Assembly: GCF_001420715.1 (NCBI RefSeq)
Contig: NZ_LJJC01000015.1
Span: 274,242-338,241, forward strand
DNA length: 64,000 nt
Direction: 5' to 3'
Source: Heyndrickxia shackletonii
GTDB taxonomy: Bacteria; Bacillota; Bacilli; Bacillales; Bacillaceae_C
Part shown: positions 18,444 through 26,776 of the stretch, piece after piece
Layout of the letters: each line of letters begins with the position of its first letter
How positions within the stretch are numbered: position 1 is the stretch's first letter
Made by a program: the position numbers and the translations under genes
The notes under the pieces: generated by a model
The model's input: only the letters and a program-made list of their open reading frames with translations
What the model was told of the DNA's origin: nothing
Databases searched by the model: none

Positions 18444-19049
18444 TTACCCTTCTATGGTTATATAGGTGTTACTATAAAAAGGGATTCGCAAATTTTTTAT
18501 ATTCCACAATTTCTTGAATTCATCAATTGATACTTTGCGATTATAAATATTATTATCATCTTTACAATTCACAAGATAATCCAAGGATTCTGCAATGTAT
18601 AAATAGTCCTTATCATATCCTATTACCGGAACAAAGTGTAAATTATTACTCTTTTTATGTACTTTAATAAAAACAATAACGGGATTTCCTTTACTAATCT
18701 GCCTTTTTAATGTACTTATATTACCTTTATAATAAATCGTTTTAAACCCTTTTTGCTTTAAATAAGTTCGAATACCTTTAGGATACACATACCCTGTTTT
18801 CAGTTTACTGGGAAAGTTATCATATATTTCAAACCCATCTGCTTCTATTCCAAAATGACGTAAAACATAAGCAGTAGAAAATGCTGCACATTCAAAGTTT
18901 TCTTGTATATCGATTCTATTTTTTGCATAAATCTGAAATTTCTCTGGAAACTCTCCCTTTTTTAAATCTAACCTTGGTAATGTCATTAAATATGCATTAA
19001 AAACGGTTGTTAAAACAAGCCATAATAAAATGGTATTAACAACTGCCAC
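18444..19049 (-). CDS. Membrane-anchored C39-like cysteine peptidase
   Basis: This 201-residue protein begins with a hydrophobic segment (residues 3-24: signal anchor). A papain-like C39_2 domain follows. The catalytic cysteine lies in NFECAAFSTAYVLRHFG (Cys54). The histidine is in LHFVPVIGYD (His138), with Asp146 as likely third residue. C39 domains process double-glycine leader peptides or act as stand-alone extracellular peptidases. No ABC transporter is fused or adjacent, so this is the stand-alone type. The start at the ATG at 19049 has GGGGGATAT upstream. The codons are AT-rich, as in the rest of the zone. Confidence 0.72.
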   Translation of the reverse strand: MAVVNTILLWLVLTTVFNAYLMTLPRLDLKKGEFPEKFQIYAKNRIDIQENFECAAFSTAYVLRHFGIEADGFEIYDNFPSKLKTGYVYPKGIRTYLKQKGFKTIYYKGNISTLKRQISKGNPVIVFIKVHKKSNNLHFVPVIGYDKDYLYIAESLDYLVNCKDDNNIYNRKVSIDEFKKLWNIKNLRIPFYSNTYITIEG

Positions 19050-19728
19050 ATATATCCCCCACTAAATAAAATAAAAAAATTCACAATATCATTTATTTTT
19101 TTCTGACTACCTTCATAATATGAATACTCTTATTTTTCTACTACCTCATCAACCTTTTTAACACTTCCATCTTCTGGTACCTAAGCGTCATTGAGTTTTA
19201 CCCAAACCATTCCAACCGTGGAAACTCCTTTGATTCTATCTTTAGCACAGAGTGTTTGAACTCTTCACTTTGATATTCTTCATTTTAAGGCAGTTCTTTT
19301 GGTAGACATTATAATCCATGAAAAAAACTTCTTCCAATCATTTACTATAAAAATATCCTAATTGCGAACAAAATCAATTTAAAAATAACAAGTCTGCATC
19401 GTATTAAAATCCTAATATACTTTTACGCAAAAATACCATATTTATTAAACTATAGTCTATTGCTTGTAAAAGCTAGACCTCAGGGGTCAAAAAATCCCCT
19501 GAACCATTAGTCCAAGGGAACATGACACACTTCAATATTCAACTAAAAATCGACAACCTATTGGTATCACGCTATTTTAACTCTATCAACGCTACGCACT
19601 CAACATGCGCGGAGTGTATGTGGCAACACAGGGGATGCTGGTGAGTATTCAAATATTATGTCGTTACTAATCAGCGAAAATGCTATTGATTTGACTCGGA
19701 TTAAGCTTTAATAAGAATTTTTTCGGTT
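19050..19728. other. Stretch of about 680 bp without a recognised gene
   Basis: No frame with a ribosome binding site is seen on either strand. A 31-bp segment at 19583-19613 (TATCAACGCTACGCACTC...) resembles one at 31974-32004 and may be the end of a common mobile element. The rest looks like decayed sequence. Confidence 0.4.
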
Positions 19729-20027
19729 TTATTTGAAATTATGGCTATTTATTTTCGCCAGGAAACAAAATTGAATAATAACAATATCATTATTAACTTG
19801 TTTGAAATAAATTTGGAACTTCTTAATAACAATTCTTGAAATTCCTTTGTATTTTCCGAATTCCTCAGTATAGGCTTTTCCAATAAGAGGATTTTTTAAA
19901 AAATCCTGTGTTTCTAATACAAGTTGAGAAATAAAATCGAGAGTTTCTTCTGGTGTAAATCTTGAACTTCTAAATTAATGAGTTTCTGTCTCACAGCGGG
20001 AGTCCAAATCACATTACGGGTTTCCAT
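19729..20027 (-). pseudogene. RelE/ParE-type toxin, frameshifted
   Basis: The frame starts with METRNVIWTPAVRQKLINL from an ATG whose first bases overlap the antitoxin stop (TAATG). After a one-base loss near 19965 it continues RSSRFTPEETLDFISQLV, KNPLIGKAYTEEFG, and then GISRIVIKKFQIYF and VIIQFCFL. This is the pattern of ParE/RelE-fold mRNA or gyrase toxins: helix hairpin, KNPxxGK, then RxxxxxxxxIxY. The deletion should inactivate it unless ribosomes frameshift there. The organisation, antitoxin first and toxin translationally coupled, is classic. Confidence 0.7.
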
Positions 20028-20293
20028 TAGCTAAAATTCTTCACCGAAAGTGACTTTAAAAGGTCGGAAGTGGTAACTCCATGTCCATTCTTGTATTGTT
20101 CTGCACTTTCTTTAAACATCATTTCAAGTTGCGGATTTTTCTTTATGTCAGCTTCTATTGATTGATTGTCTTCCTCTTGAAGAACAAGAGTAAACCTCCC
20201 TTTACCTGGAATAGAAAATTGAATTACGGAATTTTCACTATCCATATTATTAATGTATTTCATAAGTTCATCTGAAGACATAACCTTATTCAT
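20027..20293 (-). CDS. Antitoxin-like protein of a RelE/ParE module
   Basis: This 88-residue protein has an N-terminal part (SSDELMKYINNMD) and a beta segment (IQFSIPGKGRFTLVLQEED). The C-terminal helix region (PQLEMMFKESAEQYKNGHGVTTSDLLKSL) resembles the toxin-binding tails of plasmid-type antitoxins, in which SxxExxxxY is followed by TxxDLLxS. The start chosen is the ATG at 20293, with GGCGGTGA upstream; the longer frame adds 15 residues. The stop overlaps the toxin start. The antitoxin seems intact although the toxin is broken, so it may act only as a regulator or an anti-toxin sponge. Confidence 0.65.
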   Translation of the reverse strand: MNKVMSSDELMKYINNMDSENSVIQFSIPGKGRFTLVLQEEDNQSIEADIKKNPQLEMMFKESAEQYKNGHGVTTSDLLKSLSVKNFS

Positions 20294-20480
20294 TTTATCA
20301 CCGCCGATTAAGGTATTTATATTCACATAATACCACATACCATTGACTCTAGAAATAACAGTGACATTCTATCCAATTCCGTTCCTGAACGACCAACACC
20401 ATGGTTCTCCTCAATCATCAGAGGGGCTTTCAATATGGGGATAATATTAGATTTAACTAATAAGGTTTGAATATTAGATT

Positions 20481-20701
20481 TTATTTATCTTTAACATAAA
20501 AGCTAGTATAGAGTTCTAATTCCCTTTCGAATTTTTCATGCAACATATTTTTTTCAAATTCATTTATGTATTCAAGTGTATTTTCGAGTATACCAATTTT
20601 CATTATTAATGAGATTTCATCAAAAGAAACGCCTGATTGTTTAGTGCGTTTTGCTTTTTCAAGTTCCAACATTCTTTCTATAACCTCTTTGAAACTTTCA
20701 A
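20481..20701 (-). pseudogene. Helical protein fragment cut by the IS3-type element
   Basis: The frame is open from the edge of the insertion element: it can be read as TLESFKEVIERMLELEKAK and ends at 20481. The last 63 residues (from the internal ATG) are alpha-helical and charged. Its 5' part has been replaced by the IS, and I see no matching sequence on the far side. Not recognised. Confidence 0.5.
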
Positions 20702-20779
20702 GTGTCCCCCTCTGTTAGGATAGATGTCGTATGATACTTTAGTGTTATAGTTAAGTAAATAACACGGAGGTTGATCAAT

Positions 20780-21293
20780 ATGACAGGAAAAAATGGACTA
20801 CGATATTCGCAAGAACAAAAAGAGGCGATTACCAAACGCATGATGCCCCCAAATAATGAATCCGTGACGAAGATTTCGAAAGAAGAAGGCATCTCAGATG
20901 TTACGTTGTACAAGTGGCGTAAAGAAGCTCGCGCGGCTGGTATTGCTACGCCCGGCAATGGACAAACAAGCGACAAATGGAGTAGCCAAGACAAGTTTTT
21001 AATCGTGATGGAGACGTTTGCGATGAACGAATCGGAGCTTGCCGAGTATTGTCGTAAAAAGGGGGCTTTACCGTGAACAGATTGAAGCATGGAAAAGTGT
21101 ATGCCTTCAGGCAAATGGTCAGTTGTTCGACCAAGTAAAACAGCTGAATGGTGCCTTGAAGGAAGAACAGAAGCGTGCCAAGCAATTAGAAAAGGAGCTA
21201 CAAAAGAAAGAAAAGGCACTAGCCGAAGCTGCAGCTTTATTACTTTTGCGAAAAAAGGCCCAAGCGATTTGGGGGGACGACGAGGAAGAATGA
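20780..21293 (+). pseudogene. IS3-family OrfA (helix-turn-helix), frameshifted
   Basis: The ATG at 20780 has GGAGG upstream. Residues 1-95 contain the transposase_8-type helix-turn-helix (ITKRMMPPNNESVTKISKEEG then SDVTLYKWRKEAR). In a G run near 21060-21066 one extra G shifts the frame. The true continuation (GLYREQIEAWKSVCLQANG and a leucine-zipper-like KQLEKELQKKEK) is in another frame and ends at 21293. The end overlaps the OrfB start as ATGA, the usual IS3 arrangement. Confidence 0.85.
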
Positions 21294-21801
21294 TTAGCCC
21301 GTCAAATCGCGCATTAGCAGTCGAACTTATCCAAGAAGCCAATCAAAATGGTGCGCGATTAGCGAAGGCATGTGAGGAACTTCATCTCAGCGTTCGGACC
21401 TATGAACGTTGGGTGGCAGAGGGTAATGTGAAGGTTGATCAGCGCCCACTTACGAAAAGACCCGTACCGAAAAAGCGATGTTTCGGACACTAAAATATCG
21501 ACCAGATTTCCCACACAAAGGCTTTGCGTCACTCGAAGAAGCACGAAAATGGGCACAGCAATTTGTCTATTGGTACAACGAGATTCACCTGCATAGTGGA
21601 CTAAATTTTGTGACGCCTGTACAGTGTCATACCGGGGAACACGTAGCCATATTGGAAAAGCGGAAAAATGTATACAAAGAAGCGAAGGCTAGACATCCAG
21701 AACGATGGTCAAAAGGCACAAGAAATTGGGCACCGAATGAACAAGTAGCGCTCAATCCAATGAGAGATGGGGGCCAAACCGAGGTATGGAGGAAATCATA
21801 A
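21290..21801 (+). pseudogene. IS3-family OrfB (DDE transposase), internally deleted
   Basis: The N-terminal part MISPSNRALAVELI...YERWVAEG is followed, after a junction near 21475, by FRTLKYRPDFPHKGF and NEIHLHSGLNFVTP, which belong at the C-terminal end of OrfB. About half of a usual 330-residue OrfB, including the first two catalytic aspartates, is missing, and the frame is broken at the junction. Confidence 0.85.
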
Positions 21802-21915
21802 TATTCACCAGGCCAGTAAGCGCAGCGCGGTAGCCTTGACTGAACTCGGAGATTGATAACATTCTATTAAAATACTAAAGTAATTAAATACGACAACTAT
21901 ATTGACAAACACCGC

Positions 21916-22339
21916 TATTACTTTAGTATAAACTTAAAAGAAAATTTCGGGTTGTTAAACTATAAAAATTCCAAAACCATTTAAGGAGTTTTTAGTATAA
22001 GTTCTAAAATGATTTCTCATAGAGACTATTACGTTTTTTACATGAAGATGATAATAAAGCAAAAGAATATCTTTCTTTGATTTACCAATATTTTCAAATA
22101 CTCCTTTAAAAGATAACTTTATAAAGGAATTGCAAATCGATTTTTTCCAGCATTCTTTATGTTAGACAACGATGAAATAATTAAAATCTCAATTCGAATT
22201 GAACAACAGTTATGACGAAACTAACAAATTTAGGACTTATACCAGTTTAAAATTTGGGTGATTTTTCTTGTAATCCTTAAAAATCATTTTACAAGTCTTA
22301 AATAAGGGAAAAGCGATAATAGCTAAATTAATGAAGAGC
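21916..22339. other. AT-rich stretch without a gene
   Basis: This 420-bp gap between the IS and the tRNA has short broken frames only (for example around 22030-22240) and no ribosome binding sites. It may be remnants of a decayed gene; nothing is recognised. Confidence 0.4.
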
Positions 22340-22411
22340 AGGTGGTACACGGATTCGAACCGTGGATAAAGGTTTTGCAGACCTTCGCCTTAACCACTTG
22401 GCTATACCACC
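22340..22411 (-). tRNA. tRNA-Cys (GCA)
   Basis: Reading the minus strand, the acceptor GGTGGTA pairs with TACCACC, with discriminator T. The D arm contains AGCCAAGTGGTTAAGGC. The anticodon stem-loop is GGTCTGCAAAACC with anticodon GCA. The T arm is GTTCGAATC. All four arms fold and the length (72 nt) is normal. No CCA is encoded. It is isolated from other tRNAs and lies next to accessory genes, so its 3' end could be an integration target, but I see no duplicated copy. Confidence 0.95.
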
Positions 22412-22660
22412 ATATTTTATTATATAAAGAAATATAAAGATTGCCATAAACAACCTGAATTCAAGATTTATTAAGATTTTTTATAGAGTACCTTCAAGAT
22501 TTTAGTAATAATAGAGAATAGCACAAAATACTTTTAATATTTTCCCCATATTTATCGTTCGCATTTTTCACCCTTTCATTTTTATGACATAATATGTAAA
22601 TAATCCAACCAATAAAGTTTTACAACCTATTTTTAACACCAAAGGTAGATAGGGTCTTTT

Positions 22661-23197
22661 TTGTTACAGGTATTTTTTTATGGTAAAGGAGAAATATTGT
22701 ATTCATATTCTTTTCTAAATATATATATAGAAGGTCTTGAATCTGGAACCATATATATGACTAAAATTCTAACCGTTTTGTTATTAGCTACCTTTATTAC
22801 GAACTGTACTAAACCTACAGACTTAACCGAAGGACTAAAGTTTTTTCTATATCCCTTAAAATACGTGGGACTACCTGTAAAAGATATTGCTACTTCCATT
22901 TCGATCACAATTACATTCATCCCTGTTATATATGACGAGGCCATTAAAATATGGAATGCTCAATTAATAAGGGGCGGAAAAATAAGTATCAAAAAATTCC
23001 CTATCATTGTTTACTCAATCATTTTGCCAATTATTCTTAATACTATAGAACGGTCCGAAAAACTTGCTCTTACTATGGATTTACGCGGGTATAATCTTAA
23101 TCCAAAAGAAATTCAATTTAACAATCTAAAATGGACCTTCAAGGATACCTTCCTAATATTCACTTCTCTTCTCCTGCTCCTACCAAAATTTTTATAG
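22661..23197 (+). pseudogene. EcfT-type energy-coupling transporter subunit, N-terminally truncated
   Basis: The 178-residue frame is the latter two thirds of an ECF transporter T component (CbiQ/EcfT). PTDLTEGLKFFLYPLKYVGLPVKD and TFIPVIYDEA resemble family blocks. The two cytoplasmic coupling motifs are present as AQLIRGG and TMDLRGY (usually Ala-Arg-Gly). Two or three N-terminal helices (about 75 residues) are missing, and upstream in-frame stops occur. The TTG start at 22661 has no good ribosome binding site. No ECF ATPase genes are near. It may be dead, or a partner of unlinked ECF ATPases. Confidence 0.65.
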
Positions 23198-23253
23198 GTA
23201 TAGGGGTTGTAATTATCATCATTTATCTTTCTTTATGTTCTAAAGGAGGATAA

Positions 23254-23790
23254 ATGATGATTTTTGATTTTATTACAACCAATAAAGAAATATTAGAGAA
23301 TCCCATCATCAAAGGCTTTTTTAGCATGGAAGAACATGCTCACCTACTTCAAAACTCAGAAAAAGAACCTGATTACAATATCTCATTATTAAATGAGCGT
23401 TTTAAGAATTACTATACAAATGTCAAAAGGATAAATTATATGTCAAAGTTAATTAGAGGAATTGCAATTGACTATGATAAAAAATCACGGAAATATTCAA
23501 ACCGGTTTATTTTAACCGATTCCTTTAATAATGATGAACCTTCGATGGAACATACAGATTTATCACTAAGCGATAATTTAGATTCTTTAATTACAAATAG
23601 AAATTTATTAAAAGCAATTAAGTCTCTTACACCAAAGCAAATAAATATTCTGGAAATGTATTTTATTCATTCAAAAAACAATTTAGAAATAGCTGAGTAT
23701 TATAACACAACTCCCCAAAATGTATCTCAAATTCGAAAAAAGACAATTAAGAAATTACAAAATAGTATTAGTAAGGGAGGTAAAGAATAA
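23254..23790 (+). CDS. Sigma-70 family factor, SigO/UviA-like accessory type
   Basis: This 178-residue protein has a region 2-like segment (LLNERFKNYYTNVKRINYMSKLIRG then DYDKKSRKYSNRF) and a region 4 helix-turn-helix at about 125-172 (LTPKQINILEMYF...NLEIAEYYNTTPQNVSQIRKKTIKKL). Length and layout fit small accessory sigma factors such as B. subtilis SigO or clostridial UviA/TcdR-type factors that switch on bacteriocin or toxin genes. An AAAGGAGGA site precedes the ATG. A small gene follows with the same polarity, then a terminator. I infer it controls the nearby Cys-rich precursor gene; target promoters are not proven. Confidence 0.75.
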   Translation: MMIFDFITTNKEILENPIIKGFFSMEEHAHLLQNSEKEPDYNISLLNERFKNYYTNVKRINYMSKLIRGIAIDYDKKSRKYSNRFILTDSFNNDEPSMEHTDLSLSDNLDSLITNRNLLKAIKSLTPKQINILEMYFIHSKNNLEIAEYYNTTPQNVSQIRKKTIKKLQNSISKGGKE

Positions 23791-23791
23791 T

Positions 23792-24013
23792 ATGTTCGAC
23801 TGCATATTGCCGGTTGAAGAATTATTAATCCAGCTAGAACCAAAGATTAAAAGAGAATTATTCCAAACCACCCCTCAAAACAGAGAAGATTTAGAGCAAC
23901 ATATCAAATTAAAAATAGTAGAGAAAACCGAAAAAATCAACTCCATAACGGCACCAACTTTAGAAGAATTTTTAGAAAGTTGCATAAAACCGAAGCATGT
24001 AGAATCTAATTAA
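23792..24013 (+). CDS. Small partner protein of the accessory sigma factor
   Basis: This 73-residue protein has an ATG at 23792 preceded by GGGAGG, starting 2 nt after the sigma stop, so translation is probably coupled. It contains QNREDLEQHIKLKIVEKTEK, which resembles a sigma region 2-like helix (REDLxQExxxK). In B. subtilis SigO works with a small co-sigma, RsoA, that supplies similar function. By analogy this could be a co-sigma or anti-sigma; the analogy is inference. The last residues are hydrophilic. A terminator follows immediately. Confidence 0.6.
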   Translation: MFDCILPVEELLIQLEPKIKRELFQTTPQNREDLEQHIKLKIVEKTEKINSITAPTLEEFLESCIKPKHVESN

Positions 24014-24015
24014 AC

Positions 24016-24048
24016 CGATGTCTATTTAAAAAAGACATCGTTTTTTTT
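24016..24048 (+). terminator. Terminator of the sigma/partner operon
   Basis: CGATGTCT and AGACATCG pair over 8 bp with a 9-nt loop and are followed by eight T. It starts 2 nt after the stop at 24013. Confidence 0.9.
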
Positions 24049-24085
24049 ACGTTTTAATACCTCTTTGCAGCATAATAGTACACAG

Positions 24086-24510
24086 TTACGGCCGTAGTAA
24101 TTTACCACCTTTGCCATCATTTGTACCACTCATTGACAAAAAATTTACCAGTCGTTGCCCCCCATTTACCATAAAAAACACTTCGTCAATTTCAAAGGCG
24201 GGGGGAATCCCTTCTACCGGTCGTTCCAAGGCACCTTGACACTGAGCCCCCGGCGGATATGGTGTGGTGTGGCAGCCCTTGCCAAGATCCCCCTCTTGGG
24301 ATACTCCCGTGGGTCGCTTGGGGGCTGCCAGCCGGACAGCCTATCGTATCCACTCTCTCTGTATCAGGGATAGCTCCACTTGCCTTTTCCACTGGAGTCT
24401 TATATAACCAAGATAAGTAGGTTTGGTAAACAGCATGTAAATTAGTGGTAAGATTCCTGTCATTCCTTGGTACAAACAATGTCATTAGTGGTACATTTAG
24501 CTGGCCGTAA
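24086..24510. mobile_element. 425-bp non-autonomous element with inverted ends
   Basis: The left end reads TTACGGCCGTAGTAATTTA then CCAC...GTACCACTCATTGAC. The inverted right end reads TTACGGCCAGCTAAATGTA then CCACTAATGAC...TGTACCAAGGAATGAC. The terminal 8 bp are identical, and GTACCAC-type subrepeats recur inside both ends. The interior is noticeably GC-rich (24190-24340) compared with its AT-rich surroundings and encodes no convincing protein. Ends with multiple internal repeats are typical of elements that use multi-site transposase binding, such as IS21- or Tn7-like groups; the parent family is not identified. Confidence 0.65.
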
Positions 24511-24580
24511 TCAGCTCTCGCTCTCGTTTCAATACTAAAATATTTAATTAAAGAAAAAGTCTTAGTTCCTATAAAAACAA

Positions 24581-24619
24581 AAAAGCTGACCAAAAAGAGA
24601 TAGTCTTTTTAGCCAGCTT
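24581..24619 (-). terminator. Terminator of the Cys-rich precursor gene
   Basis: On the minus strand AAGCTGGCTAAAAAG pairs with CTTTTTGGTCAGCTT and is followed by TTTTTTG. It lies 45 nt beyond the stop. Confidence 0.85.
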
Positions 24620-24663
24620 GTTGCATTTTATTAATCCTTTATCCTGTTGGACTTAAAGATGGT

Positions 24664-25461
24664 TTATTTTCCACCACCAGATGGGCCGCATTTGGCTCCA
24701 CACGCACCTACACCGGCCATACACCCGGCACAAGGAAGGCAACCAACCACTCCTGAACAACCACAACATGCACCTATACAACCCGAAATGGCGATAGCAC
24801 ATGAACCGACGGTGGAACCACATAAACAATTCAACATACAGTTCATCCACTTTACTAAACACGAGGCAGCAGCATTGACTTCCATTTCACCTTCTGAAAC
24901 AGAGACTTCTTCTTCCCCTAAGTATAGGGTGATTCTATCTCCATTATCATTGTATTGGATTTGACCAATAGGTTCATTTGTATTCGTATCACGTACAATA
25001 GTTGTTAAAACATTAAATTCTGTCACTTGATCAGAATCAGATAATTCTCTCTTATAATTCGTTGCTTCTGCTGAATCATAATCCAATACCCCGCCATTGA
25101 TAGTGACATATTCAACAATGGTATTAAAATCTTTATTATTTTTCAACAGATCGAGCAATACTTCTTTTTTGTTTTCATCATTTTTATAAGTTTGTACGCT
25201 ATGAGCTGAATCATTAAATGAATATATGATTCTTCCATCATTAGTTGGAATCTCCAGATGATGAACAACACCCAATTCTTTCAAATCCTCAGTATGGGTA
25301 AAATCCATTTCTTTAAGCGTTGCCTTTTCTAAATCGAAATTTAGAGATTGTGTGTGGACACCCCCTTTTTTACTAACATCTTTCATAAATCTTTCCTGTG
25401 CATTTCGCACAAGACTTTGGCTAACAACTGACTTTGTAATCTCATTAATTGTTTTAGTCAT
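24664..25461 (-). CDS. Putative halocin C8-like bacteriocin precursor
   Basis: The protein has 265 residues. Residues 1-200 contain no cysteine, are acidic and hydrophilic, and have no signal peptide. The last 65 residues hold 14 cysteines (201, 208, 212, 214, 221, 228, 232, 233, 235, 241, 244, 247, 254, 258) among Gly, Ala and Ser, ending GPSGGGK. Halocin C8 of haloarchaea is made as a precursor of about 280 residues, with a Cys-rich C-terminal peptide of 76 residues released from an N-terminal immunity part; the layout here is strikingly parallel. No Cys-rich homolog was searched. The ATG has AAAGGGGG upstream. It is divergent from the biotin-ligase-like gene and adjacent to a sigma factor operon. 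Alternatives: a metal-binding or structural Cys-rich protein. Confidence 0.62.
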   Translation of the reverse strand: MTKTINEITKSVVSQSLVRNAQERFMKDVSKKGGVHTQSLNFDLEKATLKEMDFTHTEDLKELGVVHHLEIPTNDGRIIYSFNDSAHSVQTYKNDENKKEVLLDLLKNNKDFNTIVEYVTINGGVLDYDSAEATNYKRELSDSDQVTEFNVLTTIVRDTNTNEPIGQIQYNDNGDRITLYLGEEEVSVSEGEMEVNAAASCLVKWMNCMLNCLCGSTVGSCAIAISGCIGACCGCSGVVGCLPCAGCMAGVGACGAKCGPSGGGK

Positions 25462-25593
25462 TTTGTTATTTCCCCCTTTCTACTTAATAAAGAGAGATTA
25501 AAAATTAAAAATAAACCTTAAATGAATTTATTTTTTTAAAAACTTTTCACTTTTATTAATAGAACGGAACAAAAATAAAATGGAGGTTTTCAG

Positions 25594-26376
25594 ATGACTT
25601 TTAACAAACCGTTATTTCTTAAATTACTAGGTGATGAAACCTTTATAAAAAAGGTCAAATGGTATGACGAGATTGAATCAAGTCAGGATGTTATGAAATC
25701 AAAAATTTTGGAGACTAATGAGTTTCACACTTTAATTGGAGCGGAGGATATGACAAAAGCTAGAGGACAATATGCGAGGGAATTTATTACTTCAAAAGGA
25801 AATGGACTATATTTTTCTATTGCCATTCCCAAAAAGAACATTCTTAATATCATGCAGCACACCAAATTAATCATGGCTATTTCTATCGCAAGTGCCATTA
25901 AAAAAGTGACCAAGCTAAACATAAAAATAAAATTCCCCAATGATATCTACTTGGGAACAAAAAAAATATGTGGAGTTTTAATAGAAGAATTTAAACTTAC
26001 AAAAAATAAAAGCTTTCTTATTATTGGAGTAGGATTGAATGTAAATAATGAAAGCCTACCGCTAAGTATAAGCGAAATAGCTACTTCATTAAAAATCGAA
26101 TCCGGGAATGACCTTTCTCGCGAACAAATATGCTCTAACATCATTAAACAATTTACAGAAAATATTCTTAGGTATGAATCATCAGGATTTAATTTTATAA
26201 ATGAAGAGTTTTCAAAACATAGCGTTCACCATTTTATTGGAAAATTAAAAAGCGGGGAAATCATTAATTGTGAATTTGTAGGGTTAACTGATAAAGGGTA
26301 TTTAATAGTTTTCTCTAAGGAAAAACAGCAACACTATACATTTTATTATAGTGATTTAGTTAAAATATATAAATAA
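25594..26376 (+). CDS. Stand-alone biotin/lipoate protein ligase-like enzyme
   Basis: This 260-residue protein has the BPL catalytic fold without the N-terminal DNA-binding domain of BirA. Visible blocks: ESSQDVMK (usually ESTN/Q..AK), KARGQYAREF (the GRGR adenylate loop, altered), GNGLYFS, IKFPNDIY (usually KWPND; Lys113 retained), KKICGVLIEE, IIGVGLNVNN, and a small SH3-like C-terminal domain ending HYTFYYSDLVKIYK. Canonical BPLs attach biotin to acetyl-CoA carboxylase; the divergence of the GRGR loop and its place in this locus suggest a specialised substrate. The start at the ATG at 25594 has TGGAGG upstream. A glutaredoxin-like gene follows by 25 nt. Confidence 0.72.
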   Translation: MTFNKPLFLKLLGDETFIKKVKWYDEIESSQDVMKSKILETNEFHTLIGAEDMTKARGQYAREFITSKGNGLYFSIAIPKKNILNIMQHTKLIMAISIASAIKKVTKLNIKIKFPNDIYLGTKKICGVLIEEFKLTKNKSFLIIGVGLNVNNESLPLSISEIATSLKIESGNDLSREQICSNIIKQFTENILRYESSGFNFINEEFSKHSVHHFIGKLKSGEIINCEFVGLTDKGYLIVFSKEKQQHYTFYYSDLVKIYK

Positions 26377-26401
26377 TACCTATTAGGGAGGTCTATTAAA
26401 T

Positions 26402-26680
26402 ATGGAAAATTATAAAATAGTTTTATATTCAAAAGAAAGCTGCCTGTACTGCATTCAACTTAAATCATGGTTAAAAAGGAATTCCATTGAATTTACAGAA
26501 AAAAATATACAGGAAAAATCAAACTTTGACGAATTAGTTTCGTTAGGTTATGATTCTGTACCATTGATTATTATTAGTAACTTAACAACCGTTGAGAAGA
26601 CAATCATTCTAGGTTTTAATAAATCTAAATTAAAAAAGGTGTTAAATACTCACGAAAACGAACCTTTGCTAATAAATTAG
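26402..26680 (+). CDS. Glutaredoxin-like thiol redox protein
   Basis: This 92-residue thioredoxin-fold protein has the active site C-L-Y-C at residues 14-17, the cis-proline context SVPLIII and a C-terminal helix. It resembles glutaredoxin/NrdH-type small redoxins. AGGGAGG lies 9-10 nt before the ATG. It is probably cotranscribed with the ligase-like gene, and its position next to a Cys-rich peptide gene suggests disulfide handling of that peptide, which is inference. Confidence 0.78.
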   Translation: MENYKIVLYSKESCLYCIQLKSWLKRNSIEFTEKNIQEKSNFDELVSLGYDSVPLIIISNLTTVEKTIILGFNKSKLKKVLNTHENEPLLIN

Positions 26681-26776
26681 TGTTTCGGGGATTATTTTTG
26701 GTAAAATTTATTTAATTACAGCATATTATATGTTAACATTTATTTAGATCGAGTTAACAAATAAGGAGGAAATAGG

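Larger units (their letters stand above)
20702..21915 (+). mobile_element. IS3-family element with internal deletion
   Basis: The left end starts near TGTCCCCCTCTGTTAGG. The right end is estimated near GACAAACACCGC at about 21915, by resemblance to IS3/IS150-type ends recalled from bacilli; the edge could be as early as 21850. OrfA has a one-base insertion and OrfB lacks the catalytic core. The element cannot transpose by itself. Confidence 0.7.

Noticed and set aside
20698-21342. 214-codon minus-strand frame across the IS3-type element
   Set aside because: Antisense of OrfA and OrfB; no start signal or recognisable motif.
22340-22411. tRNA-Cys as the prophage attachment site
   Set aside because: The prophage is 10 kb away and uses serine recombinases, which rarely use tRNA genes; no duplicated tRNA end was found near 63.5 kb.
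24647-24964. Pro/His-rich plus-strand frame over the Cys-rich tail
   Set aside because: Pro/Thr/His richness is what the reverse complement of Gly/Cys/Ala codons gives; no ribosome binding site.
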